From positions 3,628,501 through 3,692,500 of the forward strand of contig NZ_CP160680.1 of NCBI RefSeq assembly GCF_040784935.1: a DNA stretch of 64,000 bases, written 5' to 3'. Under the pieces are notes generated by a model. It was not told the origin of the DNA. It did not search any database and worked only from the letters and a program-made list of their open reading frames with translations. Below are positions 52,811-62,009 of the stretch, one piece after another; positions within the stretch are counted from its first letter, which is position 1, and the number at the start of each line of letters is the position of its first letter. The stretch is from Lewinella sp. LCG006 (GTDB lineage Bacteria > Bacteroidota > Bacteroidia > Chitinophagales > Saprospiraceae). Both the position numbers and the translations under genes were made by a program.

Positions 52811-54385
52811 TTAAGGAATCATAATCACAAACCTTCGATTAAGTTTGTTATTGGCTTTTACGATGAGGCTGTATTCGCCGGAGGGAGCTTTGCTCAGGTC
52901 GAGGGATTTCTTGTAGGGGCCGGGGATTTGGCTGGGATATTCGAGGCGTGCCATTTCCTGCATTTGACTATTGATGAGGATGATTTGTACCTGTGCCGTT
53001 TCGCTCAAGCTGTAGTCGATATGAACATTGCCGTTGATGTCGGGGCTGATGTTAGCAACATTACTCGTGTTGTTTTGGGCGATATTACTTCCGGCGGGCG
53101 TCTGTGGACGTGAGTTGGGGTTCATGATGCGGACTACATCCCCTTCTTTGGGGCTCCAGATGACCAAGCCATAGGGCGGTTCGAAAATGTTGTTGGGATT
53201 CACTTCTGCGACGCGGTTGGAACCTTCGGTCTTGATGGTGCGAATTTCAATTTTATCCTGATCGACGAAGATCCACTTGAATTGATTGAAACGGCCGTAG
53301 CTGCGGGTCCAGGGTTTGGGGTCGTCGGCTGCGCGGAGAGGGGCTCCCCAACCACCTTCGCCGATATACACGGTGCCGTTTGCATCATCGCGAATAAAGC
53401 TTTCGTAACTACCTGGGTCTTTGCTTGGCCGAATTGGCCAGGTCACTTTTACCACGTGTGCGTCGGATTCCATGGCGAGCTGTACCTTGTATTTATGAAA
53501 GAGGGTGGCCCATTGGGCGATCAGGTCCTCTCTTTCGTATTTAGCTGCCGTATGAGGGCGCATAGCTTGGTGGTACTGTGCCATTCGCCAGGTGACATCT
53601 TGGTTGGCTTGTAGGTCGCGCCCCAGCCAGTCTCGTTGTTCTCCTCCGGAAGGAATCTGGGTGTTAAGCGTATACAATCGAAACAAGTTGCGACCAAGCG
53701 TAAGTGCATAATACACGTCCTCGCTAGGAACATCGAAACAATTGACGAGCGGCTCGTTGCTGGCCTCGTGATTACCTCGGGCCGGAATAATGGGGAAGAT
53801 ACGTCCATCACTACCAATGGTCAACTGCCAATCATCGAACCATTCCCGCCATTCTGTATCGGAATCATCATCGGTCATGTCTCCCCCAAATATGACACAG
53901 AGGGGGCGTAATTTACTGACGAGAATATTGGCATCACAGCGGGCGAGCCGGTGATTGCGGGAGTCGCTGCCCGCAACGATGGATAGACGTTCATTGGGGT
54001 TATCGGGAGCGGTTTTGAAAGAGTAGCGTTTGCTGACTCCTTCGGTATCCTGAATTACAAAATAGTAAACGGTATTGGGCTGTAAGCCTTCCAGGCGTGC
54101 AAAAACATTGTTCATAGCCTTGGAGCGTGCTGCTCGCGATGGGGGAGATTGAAAACGGTAGGCTGCCGTATTCTGGCCATGATCGGTTTGGTCGTAAAAG
54201 ATAACTGGGCGCCCTCCAGATACCTGGTCCCAACCAATCACCATGCTTGTAGCAGGATCGGTGCGCCAGGTGGCACGAAGCCTTTCTACTCGGCTGAAAG
54301 CACAAAAAGGAAGTAGTATGCCAACTAACACCAGCCATAGACTGGTAGGAAGTAAAAAGTAAGGTTGTGGTGCCGAATTCGGCAT
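52811..54385 (-). CDS. purple acid phosphatase-like metallophosphoesterase, probable T9SS cargo
   Basis: 524 residues from ATG 54385 (54421 is an alternative). Signal segment (LWLVLVGILLPFCAFS), then a fibronectin-III-like N-terminal domain of purple acid phosphatases (RATWRTDPATSMVIGWDQ, LQPNTVYYFVIQD). Metallophosphoesterase motifs follow: GSDSRNH, VIFGGDMTDDDSD, IPARGNHEAS, MAQYHQAMRPH and MESDAHVV. The first motif is GSDSR where GDxG or GDLG is usual, so metal site details may differ. The C-terminal ~80 residues (SLSETAQVQIILINSQMQEM...GEYSLIVKANN) resemble a T9SS sorting domain. Likely a secreted phosphatase or phosphodiesterase. Confidence 0.85.
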   Translation of the reverse strand: MPNSAPQPYFLLPTSLWLVLVGILLPFCAFSRVERLRATWRTDPATSMVIGWDQVSGGRPVIFYDQTDHGQNTAAYRFQSPPSRAARSKAMNNVFARLEGLQPNTVYYFVIQDTEGVSKRYSFKTAPDNPNERLSIVAGSDSRNHRLARCDANILVSKLRPLCVIFGGDMTDDDSDTEWREWFDDWQLTIGSDGRIFPIIPARGNHEASNEPLVNCFDVPSEDVYYALTLGRNLFRLYTLNTQIPSGGEQRDWLGRDLQANQDVTWRMAQYHQAMRPHTAAKYEREDLIAQWATLFHKYKVQLAMESDAHVVKVTWPIRPSKDPGSYESFIRDDANGTVYIGEGGWGAPLRAADDPKPWTRSYGRFNQFKWIFVDQDKIEIRTIKTEGSNRVAEVNPNNIFEPPYGLVIWSPKEGDVVRIMNPNSRPQTPAGSNIAQNNTSNVANISPDINGNVHIDYSLSETAQVQIILINSQMQEMARLEYPSQIPGPYKKSLDLSKAPSGEYSLIVKANNKLNRRFVIMIP

Positions 54386-54565
54386 AGGCTTTAGTGATTT
54401 TTGGCGTGAACGAGTAGGCAAAGCTAATAACTATGTTTACAATTTGTAAAAAACGGCACTTCTGCCTTTGTGCAGACTCCCTTATAAAGGTAAAGCAAAG
54501 GTAAATTATTGTACCTTCGCCCGTGAATTCAGCTTTTTTAAATTTAATCTAACAGCGTAAGTAAA

Positions 54566-55855
54566 ATGGCTACCGATACCCAACTTTTCGACCTCATTCA
54601 AAGGGAAAAAGAACGCCAATTACACGGCATCGAACTGATTGCTTCGGAAAATTTCACCAGCTCAGCTACGATGCGGGCGATGGGGAGTGTACTGACGAAC
54701 AAATATGCCGAGGGGTATCCCGGTCGCAGGTACTACGGTGGCTGTGAAATAGTAGACGAAGTAGAACGCCTGGCCATTAGCCGCTTGAAGGAGCTTTTTG
54801 GTGCAGAATACGCCAATGTGCAGCCACACTCGGGGGCGCAGGCCAATGCTGCCGTATTCCTGGCGGTGTTAAAGCCGGGAGATGCCATTCTTGGTTTTGA
54901 CTTGGCGCACGGTGGGCACTTGTCGCACGGGTCTCCCGTTAATTTTAGTGGCAAGGTCTACAAGCCTCACTTCTACGGGGTAGAGCAGGACTCTGGCCTG
55001 ATTGATATGGACAAAGTAGCAGCAAAAGCCCACGAGGTAAAGCCCAAGCTGATTATCTGTGGTGCCTCGGCTTATTCACGCGATTGGGATTATGCTCGCT
55101 TCCGTGCCATTGCCGATGAGGTAGGGGCCCTGTTGCTTGCGGATATCGCGCACCCCGCAGGCTTGATTGCAACTGGATTGTTGAACGATCCGATGCAGCA
55201 TTGCCACATCGTAACCTCTACGACCCATAAGACCTTGCGTGGCCCACGCGGAGGGATCATCATGATGGGTAAGAATATCGATAACCCCTGGGGACGAATG
55301 ACCAAAAAAGGTGTGCCTTTGAAGATGTCGGCGGTATTGAACAGTGGTGTCTTTCCTGGGATGCAGGGTGGCCCACTTGAGCACGTGATTGCTGCCAAAG
55401 CGGTGGCTTTTGGTGAATGTTTGCAACCTAGCTTCAAAGCTTACGGAGAGCAGGTGATGAAAAATGCGCAGGTGATGGCCCAGGCTTTTGTGGATAGAGG
55501 CTACAAAATCATCAGCGGCGGCACCAGTAATCACCTCATGCTGATCGACCTACGCTCTAAAGGAGTAACGGGTAAAATAGCAGAAGCAGCCCTGGGCTTG
55601 GCTGATATTACAGTAAATAAAAACATGGTACCGTTTGACACGGAATCACCCATGGTGACCAGTGGCATCCGTATCGGTACAGCTGCTGTAACGACGCGCG
55701 GCTTCACCGAAGACGACTGCCTGCAAACGGTGGAATGGATTGATAGTGTACTCAGTACGCCGGAAGATGAGCAGCAGATTGCCAAAGTTCGTCAGGCCAT
55801 CAATGCCCACATGGCGCAGTTTCCACTTTTCGCGGGTGAGGCGGTAGAGGCGTAG
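54566..55855 (+). CDS. glyA: serine hydroxymethyltransferase
   Basis: 429 residues. It converts serine and tetrahydrofolate to glycine and methylene-tetrahydrofolate (EC 2.1.2.1). Motifs: [49 protein letters not shown], and the PLP lysine Lys222 in [13 protein letters not shown]. Length is standard. TACCTTCG at 54512 may be a -7 element. The upstream gene is divergent, so glyA has its own promoter; a bidirectional terminator follows. Confidence 0.97.
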   Translation: MATDTQLFDLIQREKERQLHGIELIASENFTSSATMRAMGSVLTNKYAEGYPGRRYYGGCEIVDEVERLAISRLKELFGAEYANVQPHSGAQANAAVFLAVLKPGDAILGFDLAHGGHLSHGSPVNFSGKVYKPHFYGVEQDSGLIDMDKVAAKAHEVKPKLIICGASAYSRDWDYARFRAIADEVGALLLADIAHPAGLIATGLLNDPMQHCHIVTSTTHKTLRGPRGGIIMMGKNIDNPWGRMTKKGVPLKMSAVLNSGVFPGMQGGPLEHVIAAKAVAFGECLQPSFKAYGEQVMKNAQVMAQAFVDRGYKIISGGTSNHLMLIDLRSKGVTGKIAEAALGLADITVNKNMVPFDTESPMVTSGIRIGTAAVTTRGFTEDDCLQTVEWIDSVLSTPEDEQQIAKVRQAINAHMAQFPLFAGEAVEA

Positions 55856-55950
55856 GTAAACAGCAAAAGCCTCTAAAACAGCAGAGCACTAAAATTCACA
55901 AAAAAATGTGCTGTTTTATATCTCTGAATTTCGGTGGCTAAAAAAGAAGA

Positions 55951-55986
55951 AGACTGACCTTCGATGAGAGCATCAAGGGTCAGTCT
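55951..55986. terminator. bidirectional terminator between glyA and a lipoprotein gene
   Basis: Perfect 9-bp stem AGACTGACC (55951-55959) with GGTCAGTCT (55978-55986), followed by TTGTTTTG on the plus strand and by an A-rich run (T-run on the minus strand) on the other side. It serves convergent genes. Confidence 0.75.
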
Positions 55987-55995
55987 TTGTTTTGT

Positions 55996-56790
55996 TTACC
56001 CCTCAATAAAATCTACTGGAGGGGTAAAGAACCCTTCCGCCGGGGTCACAAAAGAAATGTTACGAAGGTTTGCTACTCCCAATTGTTTGGTTAAGCCTTG
56101 ATCAGGCTGCCAGCCCCAGAATTTCCATTCCGTAGCTATCGGTATGCCGTCGATCTTTTGGTAGTTGAGGTACTGGATAGCGTGGGGGTCTTCTTCCGCT
56201 TCGGCCTGACTTTGCCCGGCGGTGACGATGTAGGCTGCCACTTGGGTCAGTAAGGTTTCGGTATCTGCATAGACAATGTACCAGTCATCCGGTGCATCAC
56301 CGGTGCCGGGGGTAAAGCTGAGTTTGCCCGTGGCGTAAGTGCCTCCGTTCAGATTCGTATCTGGATAATCACTCCATACGGTACCGCCATCATTGAGCTT
56401 GTAGGGGAGCATAAAGAAATACGACCAGGTGTAGGCTGCAAAGCGAGTGCTTTTTAGGTTCTCGGTTTCAGGCGCAACAAACATCTTATCATCCTGCACG
56501 TAGATTTTCTTACCGTCTTTATAAGCAATGAGTGCTTGGCGCGAATCAGTACTCAAGGTCAGGGTGCCATTCAAGCGTTCGGTACCCCCAAAGAAAAGCT
56601 GGAGGTCAAACTGAATAGCTTCATGCGACCGGAAGTTTTCTTTCTGGTGCGCTGCTTCCACCTTTTCGGAGAAAGTCAGTGGAGCTGGAGCTGCTGCTTC
56701 CTGTGTAGTTTCCGTTGGGGCCGTTGCTGTTGGGCCACAAGCCAGGAGAGCGAAAAGCAGTGTTGAAAAAATAAGGATACGTAATGTCAT
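55996..56790 (-). CDS. lipoprotein, probably DUF6503-like
   Basis: 264 residues. Lipoprotein signal (ILIFSTLLFALLACGPT, lipobox LLAC). The mature part has beta-strand patterns and the features HEAIQFDLQLFFGG, YFFMLPYKLNDGG, YIVYADTETLLTQVAAYIVT and GIPIATEWKFWGW, which I associate with a Bacteroidota family of exported proteins of unknown function (DUF6503). The fold resembles LolA/LolB-like lipid-binding barrels, but that is inference. The assignment is from memory of the family pattern. Confidence 0.7.
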   Translation of the reverse strand: MTLRILIFSTLLFALLACGPTATAPTETTQEAAAPAPLTFSEKVEAAHQKENFRSHEAIQFDLQLFFGGTERLNGTLTLSTDSRQALIAYKDGKKIYVQDDKMFVAPETENLKSTRFAAYTWSYFFMLPYKLNDGGTVWSDYPDTNLNGGTYATGKLSFTPGTGDAPDDWYIVYADTETLLTQVAAYIVTAGQSQAEAEEDPHAIQYLNYQKIDGIPIATEWKFWGWQPDQGLTKQLGVANLRNISFVTPAEGFFTPPVDFIEG

Positions 56791-56810
56791 GGTTAGTTGG
56801 TTAGATTGTT

Positions 56811-56880
56811 GGATGGTTAGTTGGTTTTGGGAAGCAAACTTCCGACTTCCGACTTCCCACTTCCGACTTTGAAAAAGGTT
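56811..56880. repeat. low-complexity tracts (TTAGTTGG and CTTCCGA types)
   Basis: TTAGTTGGTTAGATTG-like sequence followed by tandem ACTTCCG units around 56838-56868. The same two kinds of tract occur in the same order near 52437-52812. Such tracts are prone to slippage. Confidence 0.55.
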
Positions 56881-57118
56881 AATTAGGTTTATTTAAGTCA
56901 CAAAAAACACCTACGGAATAAGCAGGTGCCGCAGCTATGATCTCTCCGCGGAAAGCACCAGCAAACGAAGCTGATACACCCCAACGCCCCTTGATGTAAT
57001 AAGCCGCTTCTAGCGCAACACCACTGAACTCGGTATTGTTGGCAAAGATATTTGTGCAGTTAATAAAAGAGGCCCTTCCCCACTCCGTGTTGAGGAAGGA
57101 CCATTGACTATCTGCCAA
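56879..57118 (-). pseudogene. possible remnant of an outer-membrane barrel protein
   Basis: 79 codons between stops, with only a TTG as start. The translation (GVALEAAYYIKGRWGVSASF, then PAYSVGVFCDL near the end) looks like the last strands of a beta-barrel, suggesting the C-terminal piece of a lost gene. It lies 14 bases after the AhpD-like gene on the same strand. Low confidence. Confidence 0.35.
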
Positions 57119-57131
57119 TCACACTATAGTT

Positions 57132-57680
57132 TTAAGCATTAGCGGTTTCAAGCTCCAGTGCTGCTGGAAAATCCACCGGGAATTGACCTACACCGTGGAG
57201 GAAGTTGCTAATGATTTTATCGCCAATTACGATGAGGGTATCCACCAGGTTAGCTTTGGTATAGCCAGCATTGAGGAAAGCGTCCACACTCGCTGGGGCG
57301 GGTTTGCCGCGCTGGATGGTCGTGTCTTTCACGAATTTTGCCAAGGCATCCAACTTCGCATCGAAAGAAGCGGCACCTCCCCGTAGTTCCAGGATTTGGT
57401 CATCGTTAAAACCGTTCATCTTTCCCAAGGCGGTGTGAGCTGCCAGGCAGTATTCACATTCGTTGACTTGACTTACCACCAGGTTAATGACTTCGCGTTC
57501 TTTAGCTTTGAGGCTGCTTTTGCGGTTTTGTAAAGCCAGGTAGTCGGCCAGTGCGGTATCGCTGTAAGCGAAGGTAGCGTAAAGATTAGGTACAAAGCCC
57601 AGACCTTTTTGCAGGTTGTCGAAAATCGCTTGGTTGTTAGCGGAAACTTGGTCGCGGGTTGGAACTTGTAATACACTCAT
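57132..57680 (-). CDS. AhpD-like carboxymuconolactone decarboxylase family protein
   Basis: 182 residues. The redox motif ECEYCLAAHTALGKMNGF gives Cys75, Cys78 and His82, as in alkylhydroperoxidase AhpD-like proteins. N-terminal part with LGFVPNLYATFAYS is typical of the peroxidase-related subgroup. Likely acts against peroxides with a thiol partner; the substrate is not clear. The AraC-type gene upstream on the same strand (57807-58652) is a plausible regulator. Confidence 0.88.
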   Translation of the reverse strand: MSVLQVPTRDQVSANNQAIFDNLQKGLGFVPNLYATFAYSDTALADYLALQNRKSSLKAKEREVINLVVSQVNECEYCLAAHTALGKMNGFNDDQILELRGGAASFDAKLDALAKFVKDTTIQRGKPAPASVDAFLNAGYTKANLVDTLIVIGDKIISNFLHGVGQFPVDFPAALELETANA

Positions 57681-57806
57681 TTTATACTGTTTTATTGATT
57701 AAATTTTCTTGTTTCGTTGAACAGTACAAAGATGGGGGCAGGAGGGAGGGAAAGGTTAGGATGCATTTCCCGGTGGCTGGTACAATCTTCCTTTTAGTAA
57801 AAAAAA

Positions 57807-58652
57807 TTATCCCAAAACATGCTCCTCCCGAAAAGCCGAAGGCGTAAGCCCCGCTTGCTTTTTGAAGAAGCGACTAAAATAGGCAGGATCTTCAAAGCCC
57901 AGGTCGTAAGCGATTTCCTGGGTTTGCTTATCGGTGAAGAGGAGGAGGCGCTTGGCTTCCAGGACCACTCTTTCTTGAATAATTTGTTGGGGAGACTGTT
58001 GGTTGTAAGTAGAAAACAGGTTGGACAGGGTCTTGGGCGATTTGTGTAAGAGGTCGGCATAGTCCTTCACTTTGCGCAGTGTGCGAAAGTGCATGTCTAC
58101 CAAAACGTTGAATCGGCGGATAGTATCAATTTGGCCATCATTTAGCTCATGAACAATGTGCTGCTCCTTGGCGAGTCGGGTACAAATGATGATGAATCGC
58201 TTGAGGAGCATCTGCAACATATCTCCCTGGATATTATCAATGGTCCGGAATTCTTCCAAAATCACTTCCAGCAATAGCTCAAACTTGCGCTCCTGCTCTG
58301 TCGGAATCGTAATGATGGGCAAATCTTGGGTGCCGAAAAAGAGAATGCCGTTGCAGGAGACTTCCTCATCGTGATCAGCAATGCAATAAAACTCCCGATT
58401 GAAAAGCAAGGCCGTAAGGGGGGGCTCGGTGGTAGAGAAACGAAGGTGCTGGAAATAGGTTGTTGTGAGTAGCTGCCCAGGCTGTAATTGGAGTTGTAAG
58501 TCATCGAGGTGGATAGAGACGGCCTCGTCGTTACGATTCCACAGAAATTGAATGACGCTTTCCTGAATAGAAAAGCTACTGGCATCTTTTTGCAAATGAT
58601 CAGAATAGCCAAAAATAGCGCCCAGCTTACGATCCGTGAATTCCAGTTTCAT
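57807..58652 (-). CDS. AraC family transcriptional regulator
   Basis: 281 residues from ATG 58652 (58673 is an alternative). N-terminal cupin-like sensor part (about 1-150) and a C-terminal AraC double helix-turn-helix: YADLLHKSPKTLSNLFSTY and TQEIAYDLGFEDPAYFSRFF followed by KKQAGLTPSAFRE. Located 127 bases upstream of the AhpD-like gene in the same direction, so it may control that gene. Confidence 0.9.
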   Translation of the reverse strand: MKLEFTDRKLGAIFGYSDHLQKDASSFSIQESVIQFLWNRNDEAVSIHLDDLQLQLQPGQLLTTTYFQHLRFSTTEPPLTALLFNREFYCIADHDEEVSCNGILFFGTQDLPIITIPTEQERKFELLLEVILEEFRTIDNIQGDMLQMLLKRFIIICTRLAKEQHIVHELNDGQIDTIRRFNVLVDMHFRTLRKVKDYADLLHKSPKTLSNLFSTYNQQSPQQIIQERVVLEAKRLLLFTDKQTQEIAYDLGFEDPAYFSRFFKKQAGLTPSAFREEHVLG

Positions 58653-58747
58653 GATTAAACATTGGTTAAGCACACCAACACAAGGAGAAAAATCTTGGTT
58701 GTATGGGCCATTGCAGCATTGGCAGGTTTTGTCCGTCCGGTGTCGCT

Positions 58748-59122
58748 TTATTTGATCTTTATCAACCCGTTTCGGTATAAATCCAGGGCTTCGTTTAGGA
58801 TCAATTTAAGGGTGTCTATGGCTAAATCCTCATCAGGGTTGATGTTGAAAACCTTCATGCGGGTTCGCGTTCCTTGTTCTAATTCGGGATGATGAAGGTG
58901 CTTGCCTTCTACCATCAGCAGATAGGGTTGATTCGTTTTCTTGTCGGTTGACAAAAAGCAAAACATCTTTTTCCGGTAGCAGAAGCAGGGCATGCCCCAC
59001 TTCTGCGTTTCCGAAATATTTTCATCTTGCTCAAAAATGATGCTGCGCAAGGCCAGCAGGCAGCTTTGATTGGGCTCTGGTTGGTTGGAGTAGAAATGTT
59101 CTAGATATAAGTGCATGACCAT
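58748..59122 (-). CDS. DUF1801 family protein
   Basis: 124 residues from ATG 59122, the first start after the regulator's stop codon at 59124-59126; a longer frame would run into the regulator. Motifs RSIIFEQDENISETQKWGMP, CFCYRKKMFCFL and the ending DLYRNGLIKIK fit DUF1801 (YdhG-like) proteins, a small fold of unknown function. It is probably co-transcribed with the WYL regulator gene directly upstream. Confidence 0.85.
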   Translation of the reverse strand: MVMHLYLEHFYSNQPEPNQSCLLALRSIIFEQDENISETQKWGMPCFCYRKKMFCFLSTDKKTNQPYLLMVEGKHLHHPELEQGTRTRMKVFNINPDEDLAIDTLKLILNEALDLYRNGLIKIK

Positions 59123-59123
59123 T

Positions 59124-60347
59124 TTATTTAATACCAACCAGGAATTCAATCTCTGCATCTTCGAGATTTTGAGCTTTCTCGCCAAAAACTTCGAAGTCGG
59201 CAACGTAAGCACGGTCGAGGTCCATCTCCCAGATTTTTGTCCATTGCTTCACGACGATGCCTTCGTTGAGGTTACCTCTGGTAGTCGTTTTTACATAATT
59301 GCCGCCAGCGATCGATTTTCCAATCATGCCGGTGGGAATAGCCTCCAAGGTTTCCACTACACAACCAATGATGGTCGTGTAGGGTTTGTTATGGTCGCCC
59401 TCGTAGTCGGTGTAAAGCGAATAAATGGTATTGTCTACTTTGTTGGGGATTTTGGCAAGGATTTGTTCGCCCATAAACTTTCCCCAAAGTTGTGCGATAT
59501 CCTGCGCGGCTTGCCCATTTTCGTTAGTGGTCCTGATGGCAATACCGATGATCTTAAAAGGCTCAATTTTTACGTTTTGCACGTGGTTGTGGTTTTGGTT
59601 CGGTGCAAATGTAGTGGCCGCAGGTGACAGCCTTGTGTCAGGGGTGGTTGCCCATTTTTTTCGACAGTTCTCCAAGTATTCGTTTAGGGTAAGTGAATGA
59701 GGGGTGAATTTTTTACCCGTGAGGAGCAGGCTTTGGATGCGGTCTAGCCGAAAAGCCCTAAAGTCATTCTTTTGCTGACAGAAAGCGACCAAAATCCAGT
59801 TGCCTTGGGTGGTGTATACCGCAAAAGGTTCCACCTTGCGTTCGCTCCGGAAATTATCCAGCGACAGATAAATGATCTTGACGATTTCAAAATCAGCAAT
59901 GGCCGATTGAAGCTGTATTAAATAATCGCTGGTTTTTTCCTCAGTAGGGTTATCACGGATTTGGATTCGATCAGCCAGGAATTCCGTTTTCGTTTGGTGA
60001 CTAATCTTTAAGTTCGCCTTGATTTTGGTAAGGGCACTTTGGTAGTGTTGCGCCAGTGATTGATCCTTATTCTTAAGGAGGAGAAGTTCTGCTGTAATCA
60101 AGGCCTGGGTCTCTTCTTCCGTAAACATGACGGGCGGAAGCTTGTAGCCCTCCATGATGGAGTAACCCTTTCCTTCTTCACTAATTATAGGAATTCCCGA
60201 ACTTTCCAGCGTTCTGATATCCCGGTACACCGTTCGGATACTAACCTGGTGTTTTTCGGCAATATCCCTGGCGGTAACCATCCGCTTGGATTGCAGTTGG
60301 GTAATAATAGCGGTCAATCTTGTCAGGCGGGGTTTGTCTGATGCCAT
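59124..60347 (-). CDS. HTH-WYL transcriptional regulator fused to a GyrI-like domain
   Basis: 407 residues. N-terminal winged helix (RLTAIITQLQSKRMVTARDI, then VSIRTVYRDIRTLESSGIPI), a central WYL domain (about 130-225, IVKIIYLSLDNFRSERKVEP, GNWILVAFCQQKNDFRAFRL) and, after a linker rich in Pro/Asn/His (about 235-262), a GyrI-like/AraC effector-binding domain (about 263-407, IKPFKIIGIAIRTTNE-type start, YSLYTDYEGDHNKPYTTIIG). The two usually occur as separate proteins, so this is a natural fusion. Ligand unknown. The DUF1801 gene follows almost directly. Confidence 0.87.
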   Translation of the reverse strand: MASDKPRLTRLTAIITQLQSKRMVTARDIAEKHQVSIRTVYRDIRTLESSGIPIISEEGKGYSIMEGYKLPPVMFTEEETQALITAELLLLKNKDQSLAQHYQSALTKIKANLKISHQTKTEFLADRIQIRDNPTEEKTSDYLIQLQSAIADFEIVKIIYLSLDNFRSERKVEPFAVYTTQGNWILVAFCQQKNDFRAFRLDRIQSLLLTGKKFTPHSLTLNEYLENCRKKWATTPDTRLSPAATTFAPNQNHNHVQNVKIEPFKIIGIAIRTTNENGQAAQDIAQLWGKFMGEQILAKIPNKVDNTIYSLYTDYEGDHNKPYTTIIGCVVETLEAIPTGMIGKSIAGGNYVKTTTRGNLNEGIVVKQWTKIWEMDLDRAYVADFEVFGEKAQNLEDAEIEFLVGIK

Positions 60348-60483
60348 TTTTCGGGAGCTTGCTTGGTAAAGATAGCTTGCTTGATTAAATCTTCTAGATA
60401 ATGCATAGTTAGAAATGTATATTCGTTAATTGATTAAGGTGTCATTTATGGACTATAAAAAGGGCTAAACCGCTTATCAGGCA

Positions 60484-61917
60484 ATGGAAAATAGTTACTT
60501 GTACCAAGTTGTTTCATCAATTACAACGCAAGAGAAGAGTACACTTTTGGCCTTTCTACAATCGCCTTATTTCAATACTGGAAGTACCCAGGAGGAGATT
60601 ATACGGCTATTTCAGGTTTTACAATGGCCGTCTCCTCTTCCCGACAAGGCCACCATCTATGAGCACGTTTTCCCAGGCAAGAAATTCGTTACTGGTAAGC
60701 TTGATAAGCTGATGACTGAGTTGAATGGTTTGATTCGGCGTTTTTTTCTTGTCGAACGCTATTCAAGCGAGAATAATACTTTCCAGCAGGCATTGGACTT
60801 TGCTACGATACTTCGGGAACGTAACTTGATGACCAGATACCCACAGTCCATACAAACTGCAGATAAAATACTCGCTGAAAACTATCAGGAGTCGGTAACC
60901 TATTTTTACTACGCGTTTAGGTTGGCGTACGAAAAGCATACCAATGAAAGCCACAACAATAGAATTAAAGGGGATTTGGACATCCCTGCGACATTAGAGC
61001 ATTTTGATAAATATTATGTGCAGCAGCGGCTTGAATTACTTAATCTACTCTTGTTGCAAGGGAAATTTACGGCCTTAGCTATTCCATCTCATCTTACCTC
61101 CGTGGATTTTTTGACGGGCCTAGTACCTGAAGATAGCAAAAATGTCACGCTCAAGCTTGCCGAAAGCATCTATTTGCAATTGGTGGCTGAAAAGCCCTCT
61201 TCGGAAACCATGTTGCTGATTTTGAACCTGCTGCGTGAAAATGAATCGACTATTGATACGGAAGTGCTCAGGGATTTTTATGCTTATTTGCGGAGTATTT
61301 GTGGGATGCTTGTCCAAAATGGCGAGCGTTCTTTTTTGCAATTATTGCATGAGATACAGCGAGAGAACCTGCGCAATGGATTTCTTTTTTATCAAGGAAA
61401 GTTGGCTCCCAGTACCTACATGGGGGTGGCAAAGGTCGCTATATCAGTAGGTGAGACCGATTGGGCGTTTGATTTTGTGGAAAATTATAAGGACCAGATT
61501 TTTAGTGAACAAGACATTGAGCCATTTTATTTTTTCAACAAATCGCAGTGTCTTTTTTCCATTGGGAAATACGAGGAAGCACTCGCGCTTTTACCAGAGA
61601 CGTTTACGGACTTGATGTATTTATTGAGCTGCCGCCGGATGGAGTTGAAGCTGTATTATGAGCTGGATTCGCCGCTCTTGTCTTACAAGATTGATGCACA
61701 GAAGATGTACATCAGTAGAATATCGAGGCAGCTAATTTCTCAGGATGCTAGGAAATTAGAAAGCAATTTTATCAACATCCTTCTACAACTTAGCCAATGC
61801 CCTCCGCACGATACTGCTAGAATTGATAAAATAACAGCTCGCGTTGAGGAGAAAAAACTGGTAGCAGAACGCGATTGGCTGTTGGAAAAATTATCTCAAC
61901 TTAGGAGCAAGAAGTAA
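60484..61917 (+). CDS. large alpha-helical protein of unknown function
   Basis: 477 residues, not recognised. No signal or membrane helix. Helical throughout, with the opening ENSYLYQVVSSITTQEKSTL and repeated units such as FFNKSQCLFSIGKYEEALAL that resemble single tetratricopeptide repeats. General texture matches the 516-residue protein at 9707-11257. Divergent from the WYL regulator gene (136 bases). Followed by a bidirectional terminator. Confidence 0.8.
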   Translation: MENSYLYQVVSSITTQEKSTLLAFLQSPYFNTGSTQEEIIRLFQVLQWPSPLPDKATIYEHVFPGKKFVTGKLDKLMTELNGLIRRFFLVERYSSENNTFQQALDFATILRERNLMTRYPQSIQTADKILAENYQESVTYFYYAFRLAYEKHTNESHNNRIKGDLDIPATLEHFDKYYVQQRLELLNLLLLQGKFTALAIPSHLTSVDFLTGLVPEDSKNVTLKLAESIYLQLVAEKPSSETMLLILNLLRENESTIDTEVLRDFYAYLRSICGMLVQNGERSFLQLLHEIQRENLRNGFLFYQGKLAPSTYMGVAKVAISVGETDWAFDFVENYKDQIFSEQDIEPFYFFNKSQCLFSIGKYEEALALLPETFTDLMYLLSCRRMELKLYYELDSPLLSYKIDAQKMYISRISRQLISQDARKLESNFINILLQLSQCPPHDTARIDKITARVEEKKLVAERDWLLEKLSQLRSKK

Positions 61918-61956
61918 AAATGTCCACGCAGGAGCGTAGAGAGCGTTCTGAAAAAA

Positions 61957-61990
61957 AAAACACACCGCCCAAACCTGAGCGGTGTGTTTT
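61957..61990. terminator. bidirectional terminator
   Basis: 12-bp perfect stem AAAACACACCGC (61957-61968) with GCGGTGTGTTTT (61979-61990), ten-base loop, preceded by a run of A. Between convergent genes ending at 61917 and 62010. Confidence 0.8.
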
Positions 61991-62009
61991 GAAAATCAAA
62001 TATTTAGGA

